Source: Bacillota bacterium (GTDB lineage: Bacteria > Bacillota > Clostridia > TANB77 > UBA1234). Taken from it: a stretch of 44,182 nt of DNA. Below are positions 17,420 through 25,320 of the stretch, in pieces. The stretch spans positions 1 through 44,182 of the forward strand of contig JAEEHF010000076.1 in assembly GCA_016280725.1 (NCBI GenBank), in the 5' to 3' direction. Made by a program: the position numbers and the translations under genes. Numbering within the stretch: position 1 is the first letter of the stretch; every line of letters begins with the position of its first letter. A model generated the notes under the pieces. It was given only the letters and a program-made list of their open reading frames with translations, did no database searches and was not told the origin of the DNA.

Positions 17420-18436
17420 ATGATATATCCAAAATTTCTAAATAAAGGTGATACAATTGGAATATGTGCACCAAGTAGTGGAATAGATGAGGGCGACACA
17501 AGATTTGATGTGTCGCTTAATCGTTTTAAGGATGAAGGATACAATATAGTTGAAACAGCCAATGTTAGAACAGGTATGACACCTTCTTCGGATGTCACTA
17601 CTAGAGCAAAAGAATTTAATGAATTAATGGCAAATGACAACATTGATTTTATTTTTTCTGCTAGTGGCGGAGATTATCTAATGGAAATATTGCCGTATTT
17701 AAATGAAGAAGCAATCAATGAAAAAATACAAAGTGGAAAAATCAAGTGGTTTGCCGGATATTCTGATCCAACATCATTATTATTTTACTTAACTACTAAA
17801 TTTGATTTGGCAACATTATATGGTGTAAATGGCGGAAGTTTTGGTTTAGACGGATTATATAAAAATCATAAAGATGCTTTAGAATTTATAAAAGGTAATA
17901 TTGTTGTTCAAGAAAGTTTTGAAAAATGTGAACGCCTTTCATATGAAGAAAAAGTTAAAAGCGGACTTAATAAATATATACTTAACACACCCGTAGAATG
18001 GTTAACCCCAAATGGTGATGTGGATATAACTGGAAGATTAATTGGTGGCTGTATAGATTGTTTACAATATTTAATTGGAACAAAATTTGATTATGTACAA
18101 AGATTTATCGAGAAATATAAAGATGATGGTATAATATGGTACTTTGACAATTTCTCATTAAAATCCGAAGAATTATATTGTGTTCTATGGGAAATGAAAG
18201 AAGCAGGCTGGCTTAAGTATTCAAAAGGATTTGTGTTTGGAAGAACATTAATTAGAGGCTCAATGCAAAATTTAAGTTATGAAGATGCAATAATAAGAGC
18301 ACTTGGAAAAGAAATTCCAATAATTATTGATGCGGATATTGGGCATGTTAGACCTACATTCAATTTAATAAATGGAGCTATTGGACATTTTAAGTCGAGT
18401 AATAAAAAAGGAAGTTTAGAAATAAAGTTACAGTAA
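17420..18436 (+). CDS. Peptidase S66 family (LD-carboxypeptidase / MccF-like)
   Basis: A serine peptidase-fold protein of the family that trims tetrapeptides in peptidoglycan recycling (LdcA) or inactivates microcin C-type conjugates (MccF). The nucleophile elbow is GYSD with Ser115, in GYSDPTSLLFYL, and the catalytic His is His309 in DIGHVRP. At the position of the family's catalytic Glu the sequence reads WYFDNF, with Asp243; this may be a conservative swap or my misalignment. The 338-residue length fits. No signal peptide is present, so it is cytoplasmic. It starts one base after the parB stop, with AGGAG 12 bases upstream inside parB, so it is co-transcribed and probably translationally coupled. 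Whether it is an LD-carboxypeptidase or a self-immunity enzyme cannot be decided. Confidence 0.85.
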   Translation: MIYPKFLNKGDTIGICAPSSGIDEGDTRFDVSLNRFKDEGYNIVETANVRTGMTPSSDVTTRAKEFNELMANDNIDFIFSASGGDYLMEILPYLNEEAINEKIQSGKIKWFAGYSDPTSLLFYLTTKFDLATLYGVNGGSFGLDGLYKNHKDALEFIKGNIVVQESFEKCERLSYEEKVKSGLNKYILNTPVEWLTPNGDVDITGRLIGGCIDCLQYLIGTKFDYVQRFIEKYKDDGIIWYFDNFSLKSEELYCVLWEMKEAGWLKYSKGFVFGRTLIRGSMQNLSYEDAIIRALGKEIPIIIDADIGHVRPTFNLINGAIGHFKSSNKKGSLEIKLQ

Positions 18437-18490
18437 TCAATATATTTAAGGCATAATTCTTGGTATTTTATAAATAATAGGGTGATAATA

Positions 18491-19210
18491 ATGTTTGAGA
18501 AAAAAGTAACATATAAAGGAAAGAAAATCGGAAATGAAAAACATTTTATTGTAAATGTAGAGGGTTCTAAAATTGAATTCCTTAATGATAACGGGCAACT
18601 AAAATTACGAGTAAATGGCTATATTTCTGGAGACGAAAAAGACAGAATTATTGAAGAAATAATTGATGAAAATCCTGATTTTAAAGCACTTTCCACTCTA
18701 TATCAAAAACAAAAAGAACTTCGTAATAGAGTTACTCCATTAAGTGAAGAAAATAAAAGTCCAATGAATAATAATATTCTTGAACAAGCAAATAATATTT
18801 TTACTAATCCAGATAATAGCGGTAATAGTCTATTTTTAAATAATATTTGTATTGGCACAGAGCATAATTATACTATTGATTTAAACGGAATATTATTTCA
18901 AATTGTTGAAAATAATGATGGTGGAGTAATTGCAATCAAAATTAATAATATATTCTATAAAGTATTGTTTTTAAAAAGCAATAATTATGCACCAATGGAA
19001 AATATTCCAGACGCCATAAATAATTGGATTAATGGAACATATAAACTGCTTGGAAGTGAAAGACTTAATGTTGAGGGATTACAGAAAATAATTAATCAAA
19101 TTGAGTTTCAAAACACATGGTTTAGAATTCAAAACTGGGTTTTAAACGAATTTAATATTTATTCAATTTATGATACTGAAGATACATTTAGAGGGACTTG
19201 GAAAACTTAG
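18491..19210 (+). CDS. Unrecognised 239-residue cytoplasmic protein
   Basis: A hydrophilic, asparagine-rich protein beginning MFEKKVTYKGKKIGNEKHF. There is no signal peptide or membrane segment. The first ~65 residues look beta-rich. A polar linker (about residues 75-110, rich in N, S and P) leads to a second beta-rich unit and a final helical part containing two WxxxNxxN-like patches (WFRIQNWVLNEFNIY). GTG 18482 is possible, but ATG 18491 is better placed relative to AGGGTG (18479-18484). It lies 54 bases after the S66 peptidase and 21 bases before the small membrane protein. I do not recognise a family. Confidence 0.7.
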   Translation: MFEKKVTYKGKKIGNEKHFIVNVEGSKIEFLNDNGQLKLRVNGYISGDEKDRIIEEIIDENPDFKALSTLYQKQKELRNRVTPLSEENKSPMNNNILEQANNIFTNPDNSGNSLFLNNICIGTEHNYTIDLNGILFQIVENNDGGVIAIKINNIFYKVLFLKSNNYAPMENIPDAINNWINGTYKLLGSERLNVEGLQKIINQIEFQNTWFRIQNWVLNEFNIYSIYDTEDTFRGTWKT

Positions 19211-19231
19211 AATTATTAGGAGACGTAAACT

Positions 19232-19468
19232 ATGAAAAAAAGACTATTGCCAGTATATATATTTGTTACTAAATTTTTATTTAGTAGCTTCTGTCTAGCT
19301 GATGTAGTGATGACAGACAGAGAAGGAAAAACTCTTGCTCGTCATGGGGGACCAGGGATAGGACAAGAATCTAAAGAATATATATTATATGGAGTGCTAG
19401 GATTTTTTCTAATCATTGTAGTTATAGAGGTATGTTTATTTCTCTCTGGAAGAAATAAGAAAAAATAG
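19232..19468 (+). CDS. Small membrane protein with signal peptide and one C-terminal membrane segment
   Basis: A 78-residue protein. The N-terminus KKRLLPVYIFVTKFLFSSF is a plausible signal peptide ending near SFCLADV; LxxC-type spacing before Cys could also make it a lipoprotein, but the sequence is not a clean lipobox. A short exposed part (DREGKTLARHGGPG) follows, then a hydrophobic segment YGVLGFFLIIVVIEVCLFL and a basic tail SGRNKKK that would stay in the cytoplasm. AGGAG lies 9 bases before the ATG. It resembles the layout of small cell-envelope proteins with a glycine-rich loop, but no family is recognised. Confidence 0.7.
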   Translation: MKKRLLPVYIFVTKFLFSSFCLADVVMTDREGKTLARHGGPGIGQESKEYILYGVLGFFLIIVVIEVCLFLSGRNKKK

Positions 19469-19491
19469 GGTACAAAATCCCTAAAAACCGA

Positions 19492-19520
19492 TTGACATTA
19501 GACAAATAGGGTGTTACACT
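19492..19520 (+). promoter_or_regulatory. Promoter of tRNA-Ser(UGA)
   Basis: Perfect TTGACA (19492-19497), a 17-base spacer and TACACT (19515-19520) place a transcription start about 9 bases before the mature tRNA 5' end. Confidence 0.75.
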
Positions 19521-19535
19521 TATTAAGCATGACAC

Positions 19536-19708
<173 letters not shown>

Positions 19709-19766
19709 TGCGAACTGGATTTGGGTACGCATTCCGAAGGAATCTGTGAGAACGAAGTTCGAGCAT

Positions 19767-19866
19767 ATCCCACCCTCTCCGCCAAGCAAAATAAACAGCT
19801 AAATATGAAGTGGCAGAAAGTGATGGAAGTAGAATTCGAACCCACGGAAAATACAGGAGCTCGAAG
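19767..19866 (+). repeat. 100-bp direct repeat, unit 2, with an orphan tRNA-Ser 3' end
   Basis: This is the second copy. It begins with ATCCCACCCTCTCCGCCA, the 3' end of tRNA-Ser(UGA) including CCA, but the bases before it (19709-19766) do not fold as a tRNA body. It is therefore a 3'-end duplication, not a second functional gene. The 58 unique bases between the copies have no coding capacity I trust. Confidence 0.85.
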
Positions 19867-19894
19867 AATCATATCAAATTTATCAAATAAACTT

Positions 19895-19948
19895 TAAGAG
19901 TGAAAAGCGAAGGGCATATAATCATATACTTTTCACTTTTCACTCTTA
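19895..19948. repeat. 13-bp inverted repeat between the two tRNA-Ser genes
   Basis: TAAGAGTGAAAAG (19895-19907) and CTTTTCACTCTTA (19936-19948) are exact reverse complements with a 28-base loop. No T-run follows. It may be a weak terminator or processing signal. Confidence 0.5.
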
Positions 19949-19964
19949 TCTATTAACTAATAAT

Positions 19965-20056
19965 GGAGACATACCCAAGTAGGTCGAAGGGGGCAGTTTG
20001 CTAAACTGTTAGGTCGGGCAACCGGCGCGAGAGTTCGAATCTCTCTGTCTCCGCCA
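19965..20056 (+). tRNA. tRNA-Ser, anticodon GCU
   Basis: A 92-base class II tRNA. The acceptor GGAGACA pairs with TGTCTCC (20046-20052), followed by G and an encoded CCA (20054-20056). The anticodon arm GCAGT-TTGCTAA-ACTGT gives anticodon GCT. The long variable arm and the T-arm GAGAG-TTCGAAT-CTCTC are present. It reads AGC and AGU codons. Confidence 0.96.
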
Positions 20057-20059
20057 AAA

Positions 20060-20089
20060 GGCAACCTTTAAATAGGTTGTCTTTTTTTG
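20060..20089 (+). terminator. Terminator after tRNA-Ser(GCU)
   Basis: GGCAACCT (20060-20067) pairs with AGGTTGTC (20074-20081), with one G-T, and is followed by seven T. Confidence 0.85.
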
Positions 20090-20268
20090 TTTTATAATGC
20101 AAATTTAATCAAAAAAAGTCTGTTTTAAAGCATTTTTTAGACAAATTCCTTACAATTCTGTTACAAATCCCTTTTTATCTAGTAAATGTAATAAAATATA
20201 TGAGGATAAATGGGTTTTTATGCCTTTTTTATGATTTAAATTCTTTTTTGTAAAGGATGATACTTTAA

Positions 20269-23200
20269 ATGAAAAAAGATCAGGGAAAATCAGGATTAAA
20301 AAATAAGATTCTTGTTTTGTTAATAATTATCTTTAATATAATATCTATAATGTCATTAACTTTTGGTGATGCAGATGGTGAAGTTACAGGACATGATCAT
20401 ACTTATGGGCCTTGGCAAGGTAATTCAAGCGGGCATTATAAAGTATGTACGGTATGTAGCCAATCTACAGGGATTACACCTCACAACTTCACTGGCTGGG
20501 AACAAGGAACTTCAAATAACGTACTAACTCGTAGATGTTTAACGTGTAATTATATTGAAACTAAACAGGCAAATCCTTGTGCTTCTGGTCATAATTATGG
20601 AGGTTGGACAACGATTGCAAGTGCAACGTGTACTAGAGCTGGCAGAAGACAAAGAACATGTACAAGATGCGGAAATGTTGAAAGTCAATCTATTCCTGCT
20701 TTAGGGCATAATTATGGTAGCTGGGAAATAACATCTCAACCAACTTGTACTGCTACAGGAACTAGAGTAAAAACATGTTCAAGATGTAGAGATACGGTAA
20801 GTGAAAGCATTCCAGCACTTGGACATGTTGAAAGTGATATTTGGAGCAATAATAATCAATATCACTGGAAAACGTGTACAAGATGTGGAACTATGGTGGG
20901 AAATACAGAAGCACATATTGATGCAGATGAAAGTGGATCATGTGACATATGCGGATACAGTATGATAGTTACTGTTGTTCCACCAGTACTTGCAAAAACA
21001 TATGTTTACAATGGTTCAGAGCAAACAGCAGAATTTACAAATTGGAATAATAATATATTACTTGCTCAAAATGATAAACGAACAGATGCGGGGTCACAGG
21101 AAGTAACCGTATTGATAAAAAACAAAAATAAATATGTATGGAGTACGGGAGGAAACGAAGATAGAACATATACTTTTATAATTAAACCTCAAGTAATAGA
21201 GATGCCAGTTAAACACAACTATACATATGATGGAACTAATAAAGTTGGAGTTGAAGCTGGAACAAATTATGAAAGAATAAGCGATTACGAGGCAACTGAT
21301 GCTGGTTCATATAGAGCATTAGTAAGGCCATTAGAAAACTATTGCTGGGAAGATGGTAGTGTAGGAAATCAAGTACTAGTATGGGAGATAAAGAAAAAGC
21401 CAGTTTCTGTAACATGGAGCTCTCCGTCAGAGTTGACATACACAGGAAATTTACAGTCAGTTATTCCATCGTGCGTTTTAGGTGTAACTGGTGAATCTAT
21501 GACATTTTCATATGAGCAACGTGTAAATGTTGGAACGTATACAGTAAATGCAATTCCAACAGCAGTTATTGGTGGAAGAGAAAAATTATCTAATTATGAG
21601 GTATCAAATACTACTGCAGAGTATTCTATAATACCAACGCAGATGGAAAGTGATGTTACAATCACACTCGGTACTACATCATATGTATATGATGGTACTT
21701 ATCATACACCTGAAGTTACGGTTAAGAATGGTGATGTTGTTTTAAACAAAAATGATTATTCGGTTGAATATGTAAATAACAAAAATGCAGGAACTGCAAG
21801 TGTAGTTATTACAGGTGTCGGAAATTATTCTGGTTTTAAAACAGAGAATTTTACAATTGCAAAAAGAGAATTGACGGTTACACCAGAAGAAAATCAAGAA
21901 ACGATGCTTGGAGTTACAAACTATACTCTAAAATATACATATTCAAATAACGTCGAATCGGAAACGCCTGGTTTTACAGGAAAGCTTGCTAAAGCTGGAG
22001 ATAATAACTTGGGACCACACGAAATCACGATCGGTACTCTTCGTTTGGTTGACAATGGTAGCTTTTTAGCTGCAAACTACACAATCAAATTTACAAGTGG
22101 AGTTATTTTTGAAATAAAAGATTACGATTGTATGGAACTTGAAGTGCTGATTCCAGAAAGAGGAATCTTAGAAATACCAATTCCAGCGAATGGAAAAAAT
22201 AATTATTTAGTATCTTGGGGTGACGGAAGTTATGAGAGGATTGTTGGAACAGGATTTCCATCACATTACTATGTAACATTGGAGCCAAAGACATACACTG
22301 TAAGAATCGCTGGAACTTGTGAATCTTTTGGATATACAGGTGACTCAATAGTTACCTCAACCAATATCTATTCAAGCTACTATTCTTTTACACATTTTTT
22401 AACTAAAATTAAAAAGTTTGGAAATCTAAGTGCATCAAAAATTGGATTTAGTAACTGTTCAAATCTTGTCGGTCCATTACCAACACCTTCAGGATTTGAA
22501 AACCTAACTAGTGTAGACAATATGTTTTATGGTTGTGAAAAATTAAATGGAACAATTCCAGAAGAAATGTTTAAGGATTGCGAATTAATTAGAAGCGCTA
22601 AAAATACATTTTATGGTTGCAGACTTCTTACTGGTCAAATTGACGAATCATTATTTGAAGGTTGTAGTAATATTCGTTCTTTTGAGAATACATTTAAAGG
22701 TTGTATTGGATTGACTGGAGAAATTCCGGAAGAATTATTCAAAGATAATGTAGAAGTACTAAGTTTTGCGGGCACATTTAATGGATGTACAGGATTAACA
22801 CAAATTCCTGAAAAACTATTTGAGAAAAATATAAAGAATGCATCTTTTTCAGAAACATTTTCAGAATGCACTGGAATTACAAGCATTTCAGAAAATTTAT
22901 TCTTACAAAACACATTGGCATCGAATTACTATAAAACCTTCTACGAAACAAGCATATCTAGTGTACCTACAAACTTATTTGCTAACAATATTGTTTCTAG
23001 AATATCAAATGATATAAATAGCCAAAATGACTATAGATCAACATTTGAAAATTGTACAAATATTGAGAATTTAAATTTAAATATATTCTTTATTGGAAGA
23101 GATATGTTTAAGAATTGTACAAACATTGAAGAAATTACACTTCCAAGTGTGGCTATGATTGGTGAACATGCCTTCTATGCATGCAACAACTTAGATAATA

Positions 23201-23676
23201 TCAAAGTTGGAGGCGAAATGTTGTCAAGCATTGAAAGCGAAGCATTTATGTATACTGGCACTAACCCAAATATTTTAAAAACGTATGTTAACAAAAATAA
23301 TGGTGTGTTGGTAAATTACTTATGGAATAATAGTAACAGACAAATTGATATTGAAGCGCCAAAAGGATATGTTGAAATTATTGCTCCAAATTATCCATAT
23401 ACTAATACAAAAGAAGTACAACTTAGAATTACAGTAGATGGAGATCCGGTCGCAGATGAAATTCAAATTGCTATTTTAAACGATAAGACATATACTATTC
23501 CAACCCAAGAAGAGTTGGATAATATTGGTGGCGACGAATCACTTAACATATTTAATTGGGAACCATATGTTCAAAATAAGGCATGGACTCTTAGAGATGT
23601 TGAGGGTGTTAGAACAGTTTACGTATACTTTAAAGATAAGATGGGAAATATTAGCAATGTTTCAGTAGATTTATAA
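20269..23676 (+). CDS. Secreted 1135-residue protein: CxxC repeats, MBG/Ig-like repeats, BspA-like LRRs
   Basis: It begins with a signal peptide (basic start, hydrophobic LVLLIIIFNIISIMSLTFG to about residue 33). Residues ~40-235 carry repeated CxxC pairs in units ending IPALGH and HNYGSWE (CTRCGNVES, CSRCRDTVS, CDICGYS); I infer zinc-binding or disulphide knots. Residues ~236-640 are MBG-like/Ig-like repeats of the YDGTYHTPEVTV / NKNAGTASVVITGVGNYSG type. Residues ~690-1010 are LRR_5/BspA-like repeats with MFYGC, TFKGC and TFNGC steps about 29 residues apart. The last ~100 residues are a beta-rich domain ending MGNISNVSVDL, with no LPXTG or membrane anchor. Such proteins are usually exported adhesins. 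AAAGGA precedes the ATG by about 10 bases. It is monocistronic with a strong terminator, and it shares its N-terminal CxxC architecture with the giant gene at 25321. Confidence 0.85.
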   Translation: MKKDQGKSGLKNKILVLLIIIFNIISIMSLTFGDADGEVTGHDHTYGPWQGNSSGHYKVCTVCSQSTGITPHNFTGWEQGTSNNVLTRRCLTCNYIETKQANPCASGHNYGGWTTIASATCTRAGRRQRTCTRCGNVESQSIPALGHNYGSWEITSQPTCTATGTRVKTCSRCRDTVSESIPALGHVESDIWSNNNQYHWKTCTRCGTMVGNTEAHIDADESGSCDICGYSMIVTVVPPVLAKTYVYNGSEQTAEFTNWNNNILLAQNDKRTDAGSQEVTVLIKNKNKYVWSTGGNEDRTYTFIIKPQVIEMPVKHNYTYDGTNKVGVEAGTNYERISDYEATDAGSYRALVRPLENYCWEDGSVGNQVLVWEIKKKPVSVTWSSPSELTYTGNLQSVIPSCVLGVTGESMTFSYEQRVNVGTYTVNAIPTAVIGGREKLSNYEVSNTTAEYSIIPTQMESDVTITLGTTSYVYDGTYHTPEVTVKNGDVVLNKNDYSVEYVNNKNAGTASVVITGVGNYSGFKTENFTIAKRELTVTPEENQETMLGVTNYTLKYTYSNNVESETPGFTGKLAKAGDNNLGPHEITIGTLRLVDNGSFLAANYTIKFTSGVIFEIKDYDCMELEVLIPERGILEIPIPANGKNNYLVSWGDGSYERIVGTGFPSHYYVTLEPKTYTVRIAGTCESFGYTGDSIVTSTNIYSSYYSFTHFLTKIKKFGNLSASKIGFSNCSNLVGPLPTPSGFENLTSVDNMFYGCEKLNGTIPEEMFKDCELIRSAKNTFYGCRLLTGQIDESLFEGCSNIRSFENTFKGCIGLTGEIPEELFKDNVEVLSFAGTFNGCTGLTQIPEKLFEKNIKNASFSETFSECTGITSISENLFLQNTLASNYYKTFYETSISSVPTNLFANNIVSRISNDINSQNDYRSTFENCTNIENLNLNIFFIGRDMFKNCTNIEEITLPSVAMIGEHAFYACNNLDNIKVGGEMLSSIESEAFMYTGTNPNILKTYVNKNNGVLVNYLWNNSNRQIDIEAPKGYVEIIAPNYPYTNTKEVQLRITVDGDPVADEIQIAILNDKTYTIPTQEELDNIGGDESLNIFNWEPYVQNKAWTLRDVEGVRTVYVYFKDKMGNISNVSVDL

Positions 23677-23692
23677 AAAATATCAAATTACG

Positions 23693-23745
23693 ACGTCCCT
23701 TATTTTCGTATTTTTCGAAAATAAGGGGCGTTTTGGTTTTTTTTA
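23693..23745 (+). terminator. Strong terminator after the 1135-residue gene
   Basis: A 16-bp stem ACGTCCCTTATTTTCG (23693-23708) / CGAAAATAAGGGGCGT (23716-23731), with one G-T, is followed by a T-rich run interrupted by GG. Confidence 0.85.
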
Positions 23746-23810
23746 GGAAATGTGGACAAAAACATGTGATTGTGGGAAAATATAAATGATAAATATAGTA
23801 GGAGGAAAAT

Positions 23811-24383
23811 ATGAAGAACAAAAGAAAAATATTAGCGGTATCGATGACATTGATGGTATTAATACTTGTAGCATGTGATAAAAATAACAATGAAAATAAT
23901 AACAATGATGTAAAAGTGACTGAAACAAAAAATAATAGTGCACAATATATTCCAAAAACAGAAAATCAAGATTTGTATAAAGAAGTAAATATATATCAAG
24001 AGTACAATACTTATTATAATTTAAAGCACGCAATGGACGAAGCTAAAGAGTCTCTTGAAAATATTGTTGACATATCTAAACTTGTCGAAATGAGTGACGC
24101 AAAAGAAAAATATGATACAGGAGATCACGAAACCAGCGCTTACACCTCAAAAGAAAACGACAGTTATCTAGAAATAGCTAGCATTAAGCTTAAAAATACA
24201 GACGAACTTATTTGGGCAATGCAAAAAGCATCAGATAGAGCAAAAGCTCTTAAAGAGAGCGGCATAATTCAAGACATTGATAAAGAAGTTATAATTGAAA
24301 TAAATGGTGGAGTATTGACTATGGTTGTTTCAAAAGAAAATGCGTTACAAATATCAGAAGCAATTACAATGGTGTTGAAGTAG
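23811..24383 (+). CDS. Lipoprotein, tentatively DUF4358-like
   Basis: 190 residues. A lipoprotein signal peptide ends in LVAC with the lipidated Cys22, followed by an asparagine-rich linker (NNNENNNND), so it is anchored on the outer face of the membrane. The body, about residues 45-190, has the pattern ENDSYLEIASIKLKNTDEL, a helix, then an end strand GGVLTMVVSKENA. This resembles clostridial DUF4358 lipoproteins; I offer that only as a likeness. AGGAGG lies 6 bases before the ATG. The next gene, 28 bases on, has the same general layout (strand, acidic turn, helix, IAFIVSENA), so the two are probably diverged paralogues in one operon between the two large surface-protein genes. Confidence 0.75.
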   Translation: MKNKRKILAVSMTLMVLILVACDKNNNENNNNDVKVTETKNNSAQYIPKTENQDLYKEVNIYQEYNTYYNLKHAMDEAKESLENIVDISKLVEMSDAKEKYDTGDHETSAYTSKENDSYLEIASIKLKNTDELIWAMQKASDRAKALKESGIIQDIDKEVIIEINGGVLTMVVSKENALQISEAITMVLK

Positions 24384-24411
24384 GGGATAGAAGAAAGGAA
24401 ATGTGTTATAG

Positions 24412-25008
24412 ATGGACAATCTAAAAATTAACTATAAAAAGTTTATCTTAAGAGTGGGAATAATAGGAGGTGTTACACTTTTAATTATTCTATTAATAAG
24501 AAGCGGCTTTAATAATGAAAATAAAGCAAAAGTTAAACCAGAAAATAAAGATATTATGGTTATAACACCTACGGAACAAGTTTTTACATCAAATGAAGAA
24601 GAAATTGTGAACAAAAAAGAAACGATTAAAAATGTTCAAGAAGGATTGTTGTCGAGTCAACTATTTTCGAACAAAGTTAAAAACTTAGGTAACGAAGAAA
24701 TTTTAACTACATATCAATTAGAAGAATATAAAGATAAATTGGATGGATTTGCTTTAATAGATGAAAATGACAACTCATATCAAGAGGTTGTAGTGCTTGC
24801 AGCATATGACAAAAACGATTATGATGCTCTACTAGTTAAATTTATAGGAAGACTAGAGGATTTGAAAAAAGCACATGGAAACAAATATGGTAATTTATTT
24901 AAACAAAACAAGAATGTTGTTTTAAAACAAGAAGCAGGAAGAATAGCATTTATTGTTTCAGAAAATGCAAAAGAAATTGAAACTACAATTAATGGACTAT
25001 ACGATTAG
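24412..25008 (+). CDS. Membrane-anchored protein, paralogue-like to the preceding lipoprotein
   Basis: 198 residues. A short basic cytoplasmic start is followed by one hydrophobic segment, VGIIGGVTLLIILLIRSG (about residues 16-33), with no cleavage site or lipobox; I predict an uncleaved signal anchor with the rest outside. The outer part has an acidic-helical stretch, then NSYQEVVVLAAYDKNDYDAL, a helix, and GRIAFIVSENAKEI near the end. The last two segments parallel the lipoprotein before it. GAAAGGA lies about 11 bases before the ATG. No terminator separates the two genes. Function unknown; it may help assemble or sense the giant protein encoded next, but this rests on position only. Confidence 0.7.
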   Translation: MDNLKINYKKFILRVGIIGGVTLLIILLIRSGFNNENKAKVKPENKDIMVITPTEQVFTSNEEEIVNKKETIKNVQEGLLSSQLFSNKVKNLGNEEILTTYQLEEYKDKLDGFALIDENDNSYQEVVVLAAYDKNDYDALLVKFIGRLEDLKKAHGNKYGNLFKQNKNVVLKQEAGRIAFIVSENAKEIETTINGLYD

Positions 25009-25016
25009 GAATTATA

Positions 25017-25029
25017 TGCTTCCGTAAGT
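25017..25029. repeat. Copy 3 of the dispersed CTTCCGTAAG motif
   Basis: TGCTTCCGTAAGT matches the copy at 6847-6859 over 13 bases. It lies nine bases past the stop of the preceding gene. Confidence 0.6.
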
Positions 25030-25131
25030 GAATATGAATTATTAAAACTATGTTTATATTTTTGTAACAAAAGAAAATAAAATGAAAACAAACTTTAACA
25101 AAAATAGCTATTTTAATAAGTGAAAAACACA

Positions 25132-25149
25132 AAAGTGTACTTCCGTAAA
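25132..25149. repeat. Copy 4 of the dispersed CTTCCGTAAG motif
   Basis: AAAGTGTACTTCCGTAA is identical over 17 bases to the copy at 6696-6712, 18.4 kb away beside dnaN. It lies 121 bases from copy 3, in the same orientation. Confidence 0.65.
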
Positions 25150-25167
25150 GTGTTACAAGCAAACTTT

Positions 25168-25206
25168 ACCCGCAAACGCCGTAATAGTAAGCGTTTGCGG
25201 GTTTTT
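25168..25206 (+). terminator. Terminator of the two small membrane-protein genes
   Basis: ACCCGCAAACGC (25168-25179) pairs perfectly over 12 bp with GCGTTTGCGGGT (25191-25202) and is followed by TTTT. Confidence 0.88.
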
Positions 25207-25211
25207 GCGTG

Positions 25212-25240
25212 TGGACAATTATAATTAAAAGACTTATATT
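25212..25240 (+). promoter_or_regulatory. Probable promoter of the giant gene
   Basis: TGGACA (25212-25217), a 17-base spacer and TATATT (25235-25240) each match consensus at five of six positions. The leader carries a 10-bp inverted repeat AAGATATTAA (25246-25255) / TTAATATCTT (25277-25286) before the GGGAGAG ribosome binding site. Confidence 0.6.
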
Positions 25241-25320
25241 ATAACAAGATATTAAATATAAGAGGCAAAGTCTGTCTTAATATCTTAAAGTGCACAACAC
25301 AAAAAGGGAGAGAACAAAAA

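Larger units (their letters stand above)
25009..25320 (+). other. 312-base intergenic region before the giant gene
   Basis: Contains two copies of the CTTCCGTAA motif, a strong terminator, the probable promoter of the giant gene and an inverted repeat in its leader. No gene or known riboswitch is recognised. Confidence 0.7.

Noticed and set aside
19709-19784. A second tRNA-Ser gene ending at 19784
   Set aside because: Only the 3' end is tRNA-like; the upstream bases do not form an acceptor 5' strand, D-arm or anticodon arm.
25241-25320. Riboswitch in the leader of the giant gene
   Set aside because: There is a 10-bp inverted repeat, but no conserved core of any riboswitch class I know.
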